This document shows, one piece after another, positions 44,014-54,800 of a stretch of 64,000 bases of DNA. The DNA lies in contig CABJAV010000003.1 in NCBI GenBank assembly GCA_902363675.1, forward strand, positions 163,582 through 227,581, read 5' to 3'. The position numbers were made by a program, and so were the translations under genes. Numbering within the stretch: the first letter of the stretch is position 1; every line of letters starts with the position of its first letter. Below the pieces are notes generated by a model that worked only from the letters and a program-made list of their open reading frames with translations, had not been told where the DNA came from and did not search any database. Origin of the DNA: Lachnospiraceae bacterium. GTDB taxonomy: Bacteria > Bacillota > Clostridia > Lachnospirales > Lachnospiraceae.

Positions 44014-47000
44014 TATCCTCCGTAATTAATTTCACCTTTTTGATCTCCGGACCCCGGAACCAATATGCTTCATCTTCCAAAAGAGGTTTCGTATGTTTTC
44101 TTGCAAATTGGGAACTAACATCATATAACTTTACTAACGGAAGATTATCAAATACAACCGCTTGTTTTGCATCTTTTAAATGCTTTAAAATGTCTGGTGA
44201 TCCGTATGGAACAGCTTCATCCTCCACGTCTCCATATATCACAAACACACCATAATTTTTGTAATCTTTGGTTATCTCATCAAATAATTTCCGAACAGGC
44301 TTAGTATCAGATATATACGCAAAGGCATCCTTGTTATGTATAATTATAACCTGGGTTGGCTCACCCTGGATTTCTTCACCTGCAATAAGTCTCTCCTTTC
44401 TCGCCTGCAATTTATTTGAAATTGTCTCAAAAATTGTCTCGCACTGTTCCAAATCCAAAGTATACTCCTGCGTTTGTGGCATATTGGCGAATTTCTTCAT
44501 TCCCCGAACAAAGCTGTCAATAATATACATTTCCACATTTGCATACACAAGCATTGTATTAATAAAACTATTCATAAACGGCATTGACATCTCTTTTTTC
44601 TTTGCCACGAAAACAATTTCCTGATCTTCCTTCAGATTAATTATAACTGGTTCAATAGAAGCAAAATCCAATCCTACCGGAACATAATTTGCTTCCATCT
44701 TTTCTTTGTATTCACTATCGAAGCAACTTCTGCCAAGCTTTTGTGGTATCTCCGGTATTACTTTTGCCTTCTTGCTATTTTTATATTTATCATTTACCGT
44801 GTTAATATAATTTTTCATTGCATTGGAACGTTCAATTTCTTTTTCGCCTTCAAATGCCAGGAAAACCTGAAGTTCGTATATTACATGATTGCTCTCTATT
44901 AATACCCTGCCCGGAACTGATTTTGGTTCCATTCTGCATCGGTCAAACATACTTGAATATTCTGTTGATTCTACACAGGTCAGACAAATATGATTCTCGA
45001 AATTCGACATATGGCGATACCCAATTCCATTCGAACTCGCATTGGTTATAATAACTGAAATGCCCAGCGACACACCATCTCTACACAACTTAATAAAATC
45101 TGCCTCATAATTATCAAGATACAATTCTTTAAACGCATTAAAATTATCGATAATTAAATATGTCTTTGGTATGTTCTTTCCCCCTGCATCCTTATAAGCC
45201 GAATAAGAACTGACACCAAAATTCATAAGTGCAGTTTTTCGAATATCCATCTCCGTCATCAGCATTTTGAAAAGGTTTTTCAATTTTTCGTCTTCGGCAG
45301 CAAGTACCACACCTCCAACATGCTTGAGATTCTCAAAGCATTTCAATACCATGGACCCAAAATCCATTATATATAGCGAAACCTGATCCGGACTGTTATG
45401 ATCTGCCAAAGATCGGATAAGCAACTGTAAAACATTTGTTTTTCCCATCTGTGAAGCACCAATGATAATTGTATTTTGTCTGCCAAAATCCGAAAAAAAT
45501 GTTCCTTGATACTGATGTTCCGGATCATCATAAACACCTAACGGAACCATCATTTCAGACGCCTCATTTTCCGCTTCATATTGATAGACTACATGTTCTG
45601 TCAACGGTGGAAGACAAATATTGGATAACTTGGAAATACTATTCTTCTCACAATAATCATTAATATAATCCACAATTGCCTCTAACTGTGTGCGATTGCT
45701 TCCATTTCCAGTTGCCGGTTTATGTTCAAAAATTTTTGTTCTCTTACCACTTAAAGCCACTTGTGAAATCACATAGCGCTCTTCCATTCCCTCTTCACTT
45801 TTTTCAGGAGCACCACTATAAGCAGATTGTAGAAGCTCAAATATTTCATTGTTTCCGACTTGCAGATAAGCACGACCCGGTTCCTTTATTTCTGCCGCAA
45901 GCGGTGATTTTAAAACTTCATTACTATCCTCCCGTGTCTGCACTTTTAAACATAATTTAAATTTGGAATTCGACCAAATCTGTTCATTTACCTGTCCAGA
46001 AGGCTTCTGCGTTGCAAGAATCAAATGTACTCCAAGGCTTCGTCCGATACGAGCCGCACTGATAAGTTCTTTCATGAATTCCGGCTGTTCCGCTTTCAGT
46101 TCTGCAAACTCATCCACAATAATAATTAAATGTGGAAGCGCAACTGCTACTTTATGTTCTTTATACAATTTAATATACTTGTCTATGTGATTTACATTCG
46201 CCTGCGCAAATAATTCCTGTCTCTTAAGTAACTCCGCCTTGATAGATTTCAGGGAACGATCAATTTCTCTTCCATCAATATTTGTAATTGCACCTATCAG
46301 ATGTGGAAGATCCTTAAACTGGTTTACCATTCCTCCACCCTTAAAATCAATAATTACAAAACTTACCTCGTATGGATGAAACAGGGTTGCTGCCGAAAGA
46401 ATAAATGTCTGTAAAATCTCACTTTTTCCAGATCCAGTTGTTCCAGCCACTAATCCATGTGGACCGTGTGCTTTTTCGTGTAAATCCAGAAAAACAATTT
46501 CATTTTTTGCGTTTACCCCAAGTGGTGCTGCCATAGAATTAAAGACCCTGGAATCTCCCCATCTTTCTTTTAAATCAATATCCTCAACTGAATAGATGTG
46601 AAGCAATTCAAATAATGAAATATTTTTTCTTAAAGAACTCTCCAAACTGATTTCTTCACAATACACCGGCGCAAGCTTTCTGCACAACTTCACCATCTGT
46701 GTGTCGGTGATTGTATCATATTGAAAGATTTTTGTTTGTGTACAATCTTTTGTTTCCGCAATCCATCCATTGTTATTTTCCTGAAGTTGAATGATCTGAT
46801 CACATGATAATGGTAAATTTTCGCGATATGTTTCAAAAAAGATAAATACTACCCTAAGTTCTGCCGCCCGTTCAATAAACCTTGCTAACGGATGATTTTT
46901 TATTCCTCTTTCATCCATGACAAATACAATAAAATATGTTGCCTCAGAATTATCCTTTTGTTCACTTCTAAAAATTAATTCTTTATACAAAGATTCGAAT

Positions 47001-48529
47001 ACATTGTTTTTCGTTTCTGTATCATACACGATATTTCGTGTCTCTCTCTCATTAAACAAGTGCGGCAGATATTTCGCCCATTCATATCGCTCCAACATAT
47101 CATCAGCCAAAAGTATCATCTGTATGTCGCCATAATATTGGCGGACCGCTAAGTCTAATACCATATTTTTTAAAAATTCATGCGTTTTTTCCTTTGTTCC
47201 GATAATACCTACCGCATTAATTTCAAGAAGATTCAACCAGATAGGGACGTTGTCCAAATACGCAAAATGTTCCGCTATATCATGTGGAATTTGCATCAGT
47301 TCATCACCTATTTCAAATGTTTCCTGTTCCTTATAGTCTATTTCGCGAATCGCTTTTGCTCTCCCTACTCCCAAATATACATGCAAAAAATCTTCATCTT
47401 TTTTCATCCGGTCAAATAATTCTTCCGAAAAATTAATAACCGTCTTCATATCATAATTCAAATCATGATAAATTTCTTTTAGAATTTCCGCTTCTGTTTG
47501 TCTGTCTTCTGCAATCTCCTCTCTCTTTTTTTCTGCATAGTCAGCATACTTTTCTATTCTCGTCCTACATTCGACTTTATATTTCTTTTTCGACTGTATA
47601 AATGTTGCAATTGAAGTTCCAATTCCCAGCAAGATAGTACAAACACTGAAAATAATAAAACTGTTATTAGAAACATTACTCATATATCCACGCACTGCAA
47701 TTGTGAGAACCAGCATCGCAATTGCAGGCAATAATGTCATTGCCAGATTTGATTCCGGTTTCTTAGGAATTCCCGGCGGAATCAGTAAATTAATTTTTTC
47801 ATCCGGTACGATATACTTTAATCTTGTATTACGATTATATAGTGGATAACGAAAACTATTCCGACGTGGTTGTACTTCCTGCATCTTTGGACCATGAACC
47901 ACAATACCCTTTTTATCAAAGAAAATATAATTATCCTTATAATAAAAAGAAAACTCTGCCACAAAAATAAAATCCCGGTTTTCGAGATTTGTTATTCTTC
48001 CCATTTTTTGACCATTCTGATAGATTCCATACTCTGAATACAGTTCTTCCACCTCATAGCCTGCGGAATTTTTGCGGATTGCAATACTGCATGCACTGCT
48101 GAATTTGCCTTTAAACTGAATGTCCGCACTTTCTTCACCGGAAAACAACCAGTAATCTTTTCCCTGTAAATCAATTTTCCAATTATAATCCGGTACCTGT
48201 GCCTCAAAATCTATTAAAAAACGTATCTGAAAAGCAACATTTCCTGACTCTTCATAGCATACGGAAAAAACATCTCCATGAATAAGTTCTGTCGACAGTA
48301 ACTTTCGGAGATCCCCTTTACTTATATAAATATTATCCCCACACTCTAATACGCATGTTTTTTCCTTTTTCAGAACCTTTAACTCAATTGTTGTAAAGAA
48401 GTCATCCGGATTTAAACGAAACTCACACGCTGACGTTGTACCTAAGATGATCTCCTGCATTTCTGCTGTAATTTCAAACTCTTTGTATACAGACCTATTA
48501 CTGACAATAAGTTTATATTGCAATTCCAT
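43994..48529 (-). CDS. essC: type VII secretion FtsK/SpoIIIE-type ATPase, EssC/YukB-like
   Basis: Motor of a Firmicute type VII (ESX-like) secretion system, 1511 residues. Two FHA-like N-terminal domains (about 1-100 and 115-210), two membrane segments (about 264-280 and 291-310), a coiled-coil/linker, then three FtsK-type ATPase domains. D1 is intact: Walker A GTTGSGKS (696-703) and Walker B IIIVDEFAE (about 802-810). D2 has Walker A GASQMGKT (1024-1031) but its Walker B reads YLIIDNFNAF, with Asn for the second acidic residue. D3 (about 1250 on) has no P-loop. This order matches EssC. RBS AAGGAG overlaps the stop of the YukD-like gene. Co-transcribed with kinase, phosphatase and FHA genes. 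Confidence 0.92.
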   Translation of the reverse strand: MELQYKLIVSNRSVYKEFEITAEMQEIILGTTSACEFRLNPDDFFTTIELKVLKKEKTCVLECGDNIYISKGDLRKLLSTELIHGDVFSVCYEESGNVAFQIRFLIDFEAQVPDYNWKIDLQGKDYWLFSGEESADIQFKGKFSSACSIAIRKNSAGYEVEELYSEYGIYQNGQKMGRITNLENRDFIFVAEFSFYYKDNYIFFDKKGIVVHGPKMQEVQPRRNSFRYPLYNRNTRLKYIVPDEKINLLIPPGIPKKPESNLAMTLLPAIAMLVLTIAVRGYMSNVSNNSFIIFSVCTILLGIGTSIATFIQSKKKYKVECRTRIEKYADYAEKKREEIAEDRQTEAEILKEIYHDLNYDMKTVINFSEELFDRMKKDEDFLHVYLGVGRAKAIREIDYKEQETFEIGDELMQIPHDIAEHFAYLDNVPIWLNLLEINAVGIIGTKEKTHEFLKNMVLDLAVRQYYGDIQMILLADDMLERYEWAKYLPHLFNERETRNIVYDTETKNNVFESLYKELIFRSEQKDNSEATYFIVFVMDERGIKNHPLARFIERAAELRVVFIFFETYRENLPLSCDQIIQLQENNNGWIAETKDCTQTKIFQYDTITDTQMVKLCRKLAPVYCEEISLESSLRKNISLFELLHIYSVEDIDLKERWGDSRVFNSMAAPLGVNAKNEIVFLDLHEKAHGPHGLVAGTTGSGKSEILQTFILSAATLFHPYEVSFVIIDFKGGGMVNQFKDLPHLIGAITNIDGREIDRSLKSIKAELLKRQELFAQANVNHIDKYIKLYKEHKVAVALPHLIIIVDEFAELKAEQPEFMKELISAARIGRSLGVHLILATQKPSGQVNEQIWSNSKFKLCLKVQTREDSNEVLKSPLAAEIKEPGRAYLQVGNNEIFELLQSAYSGAPEKSEEGMEERYVISQVALSGKRTKIFEHKPATGNGSNRTQLEAIVDYINDYCEKNSISKLSNICLPPLTEHVVYQYEAENEASEMMVPLGVYDDPEHQYQGTFFSDFGRQNTIIIGASQMGKTNVLQLLIRSLADHNSPDQVSLYIMDFGSMVLKCFENLKHVGGVVLAAEDEKLKNLFKMLMTEMDIRKTALMNFGVSSYSAYKDAGGKNIPKTYLIIDNFNAFKELYLDNYEADFIKLCRDGVSLGISVIITNASSNGIGYRHMSNFENHICLTCVESTEYSSMFDRCRMEPKSVPGRVLIESNHVIYELQVFLAFEGEKEIERSNAMKNYINTVNDKYKNSKKAKVIPEIPQKLGRSCFDSEYKEKMEANYVPVGLDFASIEPVIINLKEDQEIVFVAKKKEMSMPFMNSFINTMLVYANVEMYIIDSFVRGMKKFANMPQTQEYTLDLEQCETIFETISNKLQARKERLIAGEEIQGEPTQVIIIHNKDAFAYISDTKPVRKLFDEITKDYKNYGVFVIYGDVEDEAVPYGSPDILKHLKDAKQAVVFDNLPLVKLYDVSSQFARKHTKPLLEDEAYWFRGPEIKKVKLITEDSEKEIS

Positions 48530-48531
48530 AC

Positions 48532-48810
48532 CTACTCCTTATCATTTTCGTTCACTTTACTTCCACTTCTCTTGTATATTATCCATGATCCATTCCGTAT
48601 TCCATATTCCCGAAGTGTTTTATTCCCACGTAAAAATGCAATTGGATTTTCTGAAATCAAATAACAATTAAAAATATTTTCGATATCCATATTCAACCTG
48701 TAACAGTTATTAAGCGCGATAATTAAGTCATTTGCCGTAATATCCAATGGTACTTCTATGTCTGTCTTTTCCTTTCCATTTACAAATTCAACAATTGCAG
48801 TGTCTTTCAT
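48532..48810 (-). CDS. YukD/EsaB-like ubiquitin-fold protein
   Basis: The 92-residue protein has the size and beta-grasp pattern of YukD/EsaB, small ubiquitin-like proteins of Firmicute type VII systems: DIEVPLDITANDLIIALNN and GNKTLREYGIRNGSWIIYKR. It ends 2 bp before essC and has AAGGAG before its start. In S. aureus EsaB influences secretion; mechanism unknown. Identification relies on size, fold pattern and position directly before essC. Confidence 0.8.
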   Translation of the reverse strand: MKDTAIVEFVNGKEKTDIEVPLDITANDLIIALNNCYRLNMDIENIFNCYLISENPIAFLRGNKTLREYGIRNGSWIIYKRSGSKVNENDKE

Positions 48811-48820
48811 GTTTGCTCCT

Positions 48821-49852
48821 TTAACTGAACATATATGCCAATTTTTGTATTCCTTTTCGATTTGCTAACTGTTCTATATTTTCCATTGGGGTTTCCGTAT
48901 CTTCCACATACTCCTGTATTGAAAATTTATTTTGTAAACTGTTTTCCTTCCTGTATCTGTTGCATATAAACAGGTATTTTTCAGAATCCCGCAAATCTAA
49001 ATTTTTAGTAACAAATTCTGTTTTATAGAGTGAAATCGGATCTGGCAACAATACAATTAAAACTTTGTCTGCCAATTTCAGTAATTCCATCTTTTCCGTG
49101 CTGTATCCGGCTTCAATATCTACAATGATGTAATCATAATCACCACTTTCTTTCGCTCCCTGGATTAATCTCGAATAAATTGAGTAATCCAGATTCAATG
49201 CTTCCAATGTTGCCTGAAAAGGCGGAATATACCAAAATCCTTCTCGTCGTATGTAAGGTCTGATATTGCCATATATATGATTTTCATCACTTCTGATTGC
49301 GCGAAACCCGTCTGTGGGCATTACACTATGATTTTTTAAATAATAACCAAACGCCTGAATTGATTCTGCATTAATGTACAAAACTTTTCGATGATTGTTA
49401 GACAGACAACTGGAAAAGCCTAATCCCAATCCGGTTTTTCCCGAACCACCAATGGCTGAATACCAGGCAATCACCTGTGTTTGTCTTACGCTTTTCTCAT
49501 CTGCTAAGATTTTGTCTAAACTTCGATATATCAACTCATTATATATTTCTTTTATGCCCTTATATTTGTAGATACTGTATACAGATACCTGTTGCATATT
49601 TTTTGTGTCCTCTTCTTCGCACAAAAGAAATATATTTGCAATATTGTGCTTCAATAAATCTTTTGTATAAAACCGTTCTCCCACTGCAACAATCTCAGCC
49701 GTTTTCGGGTTGCTGAAAAATTCAAAAAAATATGCTTCATCCGATATAATTTCCAATTCTATCCGATTGCCCAATTCTTTTAGCAGCTTACGCTCAATTG
49801 TGGACAAGTACATTTCATCTGTGTCTGCTATTACTATCAAAGGTTTACTCAT
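48821..49852 (-). CDS. MinD/CpaE-like ATPase in type VII operon
   Basis: The 343 residues combine an N-terminal receiver-like region (IVIADTDEMYLSTIERKLL; no clear phospho-Asp) with a C-terminal deviant-Walker ATPase: WYSAIGGSGKTGLGLG, then YDYIIVDIEAGYSTEKMELL. The layout resembles CpaE/TadZ, which place secretion or pilus machines at the cell pole. Lysine of the usual KGGxGKT signature is replaced (AIGGSGKT). No membrane segment. It lies between an FHA gene and the YukD-like gene, with 2 to 10 bp gaps. A role in positioning or assembling the secretion machine is inference. Confidence 0.8.
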   Translation of the reverse strand: MSKPLIVIADTDEMYLSTIERKLLKELGNRIELEIISDEAYFFEFFSNPKTAEIVAVGERFYTKDLLKHNIANIFLLCEEEDTKNMQQVSVYSIYKYKGIKEIYNELIYRSLDKILADEKSVRQTQVIAWYSAIGGSGKTGLGLGFSSCLSNNHRKVLYINAESIQAFGYYLKNHSVMPTDGFRAIRSDENHIYGNIRPYIRREGFWYIPPFQATLEALNLDYSIYSRLIQGAKESGDYDYIIVDIEAGYSTEKMELLKLADKVLIVLLPDPISLYKTEFVTKNLDLRDSEKYLFICNRYRKENSLQNKFSIQEYVEDTETPMENIEQLANRKGIQKLAYMFS

Positions 49853-49854
49853 AG

Positions 49855-50748
49855 TTATCTCCGCAATATAATAAAATCCATGTTTGCCAGTCTTAATTTA
49901 CTTCCTTCTGTAATCTCCTCATGAACTCCCTGCTGAATTCTCCGGCCATTTACAAACGTTCCATTAGAGCTCCCCAAATCCGTTACATATGCCTGATCTC
50001 CATCTAAAATAATTTCACAATGTACACGGCTTATCGCTGTATTTCCACTTATAATGCCATGTGCACGTTCTTTGCTTTTTCCCAGAATAAATTGTTCTCT
50101 ACTCACTTTTATCTCTCGATTGTCTTCCAACGATTTTAAATACCAGGCTTTTTGCTCATTATCCGAAGAATCACTATTCCCAGTTCTACGCAATACGGAT
50201 ATTATTTGTCTTACAGATACTGTGCCATCTGTAAGACAGCTTACAATATCCTGTGCTAAAACAGACGCACTGTCTCCTTCATTTTCTATCCTCCGGACTA
50301 AAGATGCCCGAATTTCATTTTCGAACAAAGAGAAACTTTTGGTTCTAGATGATAAGTTTACAGGCAGATATATCATTTTTATGGTATTGGTATTATTTTC
50401 CACATATATATGGTCAAGCCTTCCGTCTATACATCCCATATCAAGGAATCCAATCCCCTCTATCTGAATAATCGCTTCAAATACATTTGCCAGTAGTTCT
50501 CCTATTTTATCTTCCTCTAAATCATTTAACTTTTCACTAAGCTTGCTGTAATTATTTGTGAAGTACACCAGCTTTATCTTTCCATTATATTTGAGCCGAT
50601 AACAAGGCAATAAACAGCTTTCTTCCTGATTCTGCATTACCTTATATCCAATATCATAAAAATCATCATTGCACTTCAATCTATAGGATACTGCTTCTTC
50701 TCCATCTTCCAATTCTACAATCTTTCCATTAAAAATATGGTTTTCCAT
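49855..50748 (-). CDS. FHA-domain protein 1 of the type VII operon
   Basis: The 297 residues have an N-terminal ~190-residue alpha/beta region, possibly a degenerate kinase-like fold as in EssB/YukC (LLANVFEAIIQIEGIGFLDM, IKMIYLPVNL), and a C-terminal FHA domain (about 205-297) with the phosphothreonine pocket residues ISGNTAISRVHCEIILDGD and DLGSSNGTFVNGRRI. No membrane segment. FHA domains bind pThr, so it is a likely reader of the kinase encoded upstream. The link of the N-terminal part to EssB is only a suggestion. Confidence 0.82.
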   Translation of the reverse strand: MENHIFNGKIVELEDGEEAVSYRLKCNDDFYDIGYKVMQNQEESCLLPCYRLKYNGKIKLVYFTNNYSKLSEKLNDLEEDKIGELLANVFEAIIQIEGIGFLDMGCIDGRLDHIYVENNTNTIKMIYLPVNLSSRTKSFSLFENEIRASLVRRIENEGDSASVLAQDIVSCLTDGTVSVRQIISVLRRTGNSDSSDNEQKAWYLKSLEDNREIKVSREQFILGKSKERAHGIISGNTAISRVHCEIILDGDQAYVTDLGSSNGTFVNGRRIQQGVHEEITEGSKLRLANMDFIILRR

Positions 50749-50773
50749 TAAATCCCCCCTTCTTTGCTACATC

Positions 50774-51820
50774 TCAAATATTCAGAAAGAACTCGAATTC
50801 TTCATCGGATAGGCATATCCGGTCACCATCATGCAACATCTCTGCATCATCTGACACTACTCTGCCGTTAATGTAGGTATGATTTGTGGAATTCATATCC
50901 TGCAACATAAAGTCACTTCCTGAGACAAAAATTTTGGCGTGTCTTCGACTAACCGTACGATTATCCGGGATGCACAAATCATTTTCTTTTGCCTTTCCAA
51001 TCGTAAAGACATTCTTATTTATCTGCGTGGTAACTCCATTGCTGCAACGTAATAAACTCGCATGAACAATATTTTGTTCTCCTAATAAAGTTGTTCCTTC
51101 TTCATCCAGCAGCGTTGTTCCCTCTTCGTCGTCCTGCAAAAGTACAGTCCCTGCATTTTCCGGCTCTGTCACAGTACCTTCCCTGCTCTGATAATGTTGC
51201 ATATAATCAATTTGATTTGTTGTTATAAATCCACTTTTTCCCTTGCCTGAACGGTCAATCTGCTGATAAATCTGTGGGTACACCTGTAAAATAAATTGTT
51301 CGACATCTTCAATTTTATATATTTGCGGATTCCTTAAAAAAATAAGAAATCTTTGCTTTTCATACTCGACCATCTTATCTTCTGTTTTCAGATTCCTTAC
51401 AAAATCTTCTAAAAAAGAAAATAAGTTTGTACAATTATTTCTGTCAAGTAACGGCTCATACAAAAAAAACAGTTCGCTCGTCGTTTCCTTAACAAAAATC
51501 AGCCTGTCATCCAATATTAAATTGTAGGCGTACAATTTATAAGTATCCGTCTTTTTTACAATCTCAACAATTTGTGCAAGCACATTATAAAATTTATGTA
51601 TTGTAAAATTTTTTTTAACATATAAATTTAATGGTATTGATTTTGGAGCTGTATAAATTATTTTACGTTTTCCTTCTACCTTTGGATGAAAAAAACCTGG
51701 TAACAGGTTTTTCTCAAAAATTATAAGTTCTCTTTCATTTACTGCTATTTTTCCAAATGTGCTTCTAACAATGGTCGTAGTCGTTTGATCTTTTTTATTT
51801 ATAATCTTGTATTTAGCCAC
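50774..51820 (-). CDS. FHA-domain protein 2 of the type VII operon, with TTLL threonine repeats
   Basis: The 348 residues start at a GTG with AGGGG upstream. Residues 1-200 resemble the N-terminal region of FHA protein 1 in size and pattern. A linker (about 214-250) carries three short repeats: GTVLLQDDE, EGTTLLDEE, EGTTLLGEQ. An FHA domain follows (about 255-348: NRTVSRRHAKIFVSGSD, DMNSTNHTYINGRVV). Thr next to acidic residues before FHA domains is the kind of site a PknB-type kinase phosphorylates, so the protein may switch by self-binding or by binding FHA protein 1. That regulation is inferred. Confidence 0.82.
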   Translation of the reverse strand: MAKYKIINKKDQTTTTIVRSTFGKIAVNERELIIFEKNLLPGFFHPKVEGKRKIIYTAPKSIPLNLYVKKNFTIHKFYNVLAQIVEIVKKTDTYKLYAYNLILDDRLIFVKETTSELFFLYEPLLDRNNCTNLFSFLEDFVRNLKTEDKMVEYEKQRFLIFLRNPQIYKIEDVEQFILQVYPQIYQQIDRSGKGKSGFITTNQIDYMQHYQSREGTVTEPENAGTVLLQDDEEGTTLLDEEGTTLLGEQNIVHASLLRCSNGVTTQINKNVFTIGKAKENDLCIPDNRTVSRRHAKIFVSGSDFMLQDMNSTNHTYINGRVVSDDAEMLHDGDRICLSDEEFEFFLNI

Positions 51821-51831
51821 AATATTTGCCC

Positions 51832-54800
51832 CTATCTGTTCTTTCCCTTATGAATAACATTTCTACGTAGTAAACCAATTAACACACCTATTAAAACAAT
51901 TACAATTGATCCACATCCAATAGATGTCCAAAAAACAGGCTTATTATTATACCAACGGACAATCGCATTTGAAGTTATAAGCAAATCGGAAATGTCATAC
52001 TTTGAAATATTCCCTGCTGCATCTTTTGCAATCACAGAAATCTTCTGTTTTGTATTTGATTCTGGAATCGCAATCACATAATTATCCCCATCTTTTGTGT
52101 AGACAACTTTTTTCCCATTAAGTAAAATTTCAACATCCTTGAGTAACAAATTATCTATTATGGAAATGCCTGCTTCAAGTTTTGATGACGAATAGGTTTC
52201 CGACTGCTTAACATTAATTGGCATAACAGCAGGCTTTGTAGCATCCACTCCAAATGAAATTTCCATTCCTTTATTTGAATCATCATTTTCATTTGTATTT
52301 CCCGCTTTATCCATAGAGGAAATAACAACGGAATAACTTCCGTCCTCCGAAAAATTCTTTTTATCTATCGTATACTGATATTGTGACCACTTACCATTAC
52401 CGCCACTTTTTGTTACGGTATAGTCCTGATCGATCATCAAATCCTTCGGATTTCCATTTTGAAACAAAGTAACCTTTATTGATTGTGCATCAAGCTCATC
52501 CACATTTGTTTCTGTAACTACAATATCTGACGCTTTTTTTACATAAGTCCCACTTATACTTTTTAAGGAATCCTCCATACTATATACTGAGCCAAATCGA
52601 TTAACCGAAAAATGGAGATTCTTTTTTATTCTATTTCCAGCACGATCAGTTCCATCTACAGTCAATGTATACAAATCGTCAACCATCTTTTCCTTGGCAA
52701 AATCAGAAAATCTAATTACTTTTCCCGATTTGTTTTCTGACACTTCATATAAATTGTCTAAATTCACCTCTCCACGATTTGCTCCAATCAGTTTTAAATG
52801 AACATTTTCAGAGCTTAAGTTAACATCTGAAATATTTATGGTTGGTTTTACAGTTCCTTTATACGCTGCATTATCCGTAACCCCGGAAATCTTTACCTCC
52901 GGTTTTGTCTGGTCGACACAAAATTCTCCAACTTTATATGCCTCAGACTTATTTCCTGCCATATCTGTCGCATTGATTGAAAATTCATATACACCATCCT
53001 GCTTAAATGTAATAGTTGCTGTATATACATCATCCTGTTTTTTCCAGCCGGAAACTGTCGGGAACTTCACTTTTTTATTATTTGCTCCTTTGACATTTCC
53101 TTTTACTTTTACTTTATTTGCATCAAAATTCTTTTCTGCAATACGTATCGTTGCCGTAGGTGCCTTAGCATAATAAAATCCATTATCTTTTTCCGAATGC
53201 ATATCTATCTCGATCATTGGTGATGTTTTATCGATCGTAAATTTTTGCACCTCAGATTTTTCTGCTTTACGTCCTGCAAGATCTTTATAATTTACCTCCA
53301 GCTCATATTCCCCGTCCTGATCAAACTCTAATGTTGCAATGTGCAATGTATTATCCGGATTTTCTTCATCAACGATTTCTTTCCATTCTGAAACCACCGG
53401 CATCATATGATCTGTATTTTTTACAGAAAACTTTACATCCTGCTCATCAAAATTTCTTTCTCGAACTTGTACAGTTGCAACACGCTTTTCCTTGTAAATA
53501 GCTTTCTGTGAATCATCATGAAAATTGACACTTACCTCCGGATTTGTTTTATCAATACTCATATTGATTGTTTTTTTACTAATATTACCTGCCCTGTCGG
53601 TCATCTTTACCGTTACAACAATATCATTACTGTTATTTTTTACTGGAAGATTTCCATGTAACTCAGTAACCAGATTGCTTTGTGTATTGGCAACTTCCCA
53701 ATCGCTATCCGAGATCACGCCTTCATTTGAAACTTCACAAACTCCCTCATAATTTTTATTGCTATCATGTGGTGCCTGCACACTCCATTCAACCTTACGG
53801 ATTCCAGAATAACTATCTTTAACAACAACATCTACATTTGTATTATTTCGATATAATGCATTTCCCTTTTTATCCATTGCTGTAGATTTTTGTGTTTTCA
53901 ACTGTATATCACAATGCTGTTTATGCAAGTTTCCATTTTCCGATATAATACCACTTGCTGTATAATCGCAACTGCTCACATTGCCTAACCGATCTTCCGC
54001 TCTAACATAAATGAACCCTTTAAATCTGGATGGGATTTCAATCTTTGCCTGTTTTCCCTTCGCTGTTTTCTCTTCGTGTTTTTTCCCATTCTCATCGACC
54101 AGATACCATGTGATTTTCTTTACACCAGAACCATTCCCGCCATCATCCATCGTCACAATAGCTTTTACTTCTTTATTGGTATAATATCCGTATTTTTCAC
54201 CTTTTTCATAAAATACCTGTCCGGCTTCTGCCGCCACTTTAGGTATAATAACACTTTCCAATACGGGCGCATCTGTGTCACGGTAAACATAATATGTAGT
54301 CTGATACTTTCGTCCTGCAATGTTCGTCACTGTAATATTTATTTCATACTTGTTGTCCAAAGTTTCTGGAAATTGCAAAGTTGAAATTACATATTGCTGC
54401 TCCATATTACCGGTAAAGTATTCATCTTCTTTCAAATTTTCAAATTTCTTATCATGATAATCCGTTTTTAAATTCTGTCCATTAACCTTCACTTCAACAG
54501 ACTTTATATCAGACACATCCGTTTTAACATTCAATAGGAACTCAGCTTCACCCGTTATATATGTCTTATGGCCTACATGATATTCATCCGTTGTCGATAA
54601 AAAAGAAATATGAGGTGTTGAACCATCATAGACAATTGGCTCACCATTATTAAGGCTGCTATTCCATTCTTCATCTGTTACATTTCCAACAAAATCCGTT
54701 GCTGATGCATAAATACAATTTTTAGATTCTTCCTTTTTATCTAAAGGAACCTCAAAAGAAGCTTCTCCATTTTCATCTGCAAGCTTTTTTTCTATTAGTT

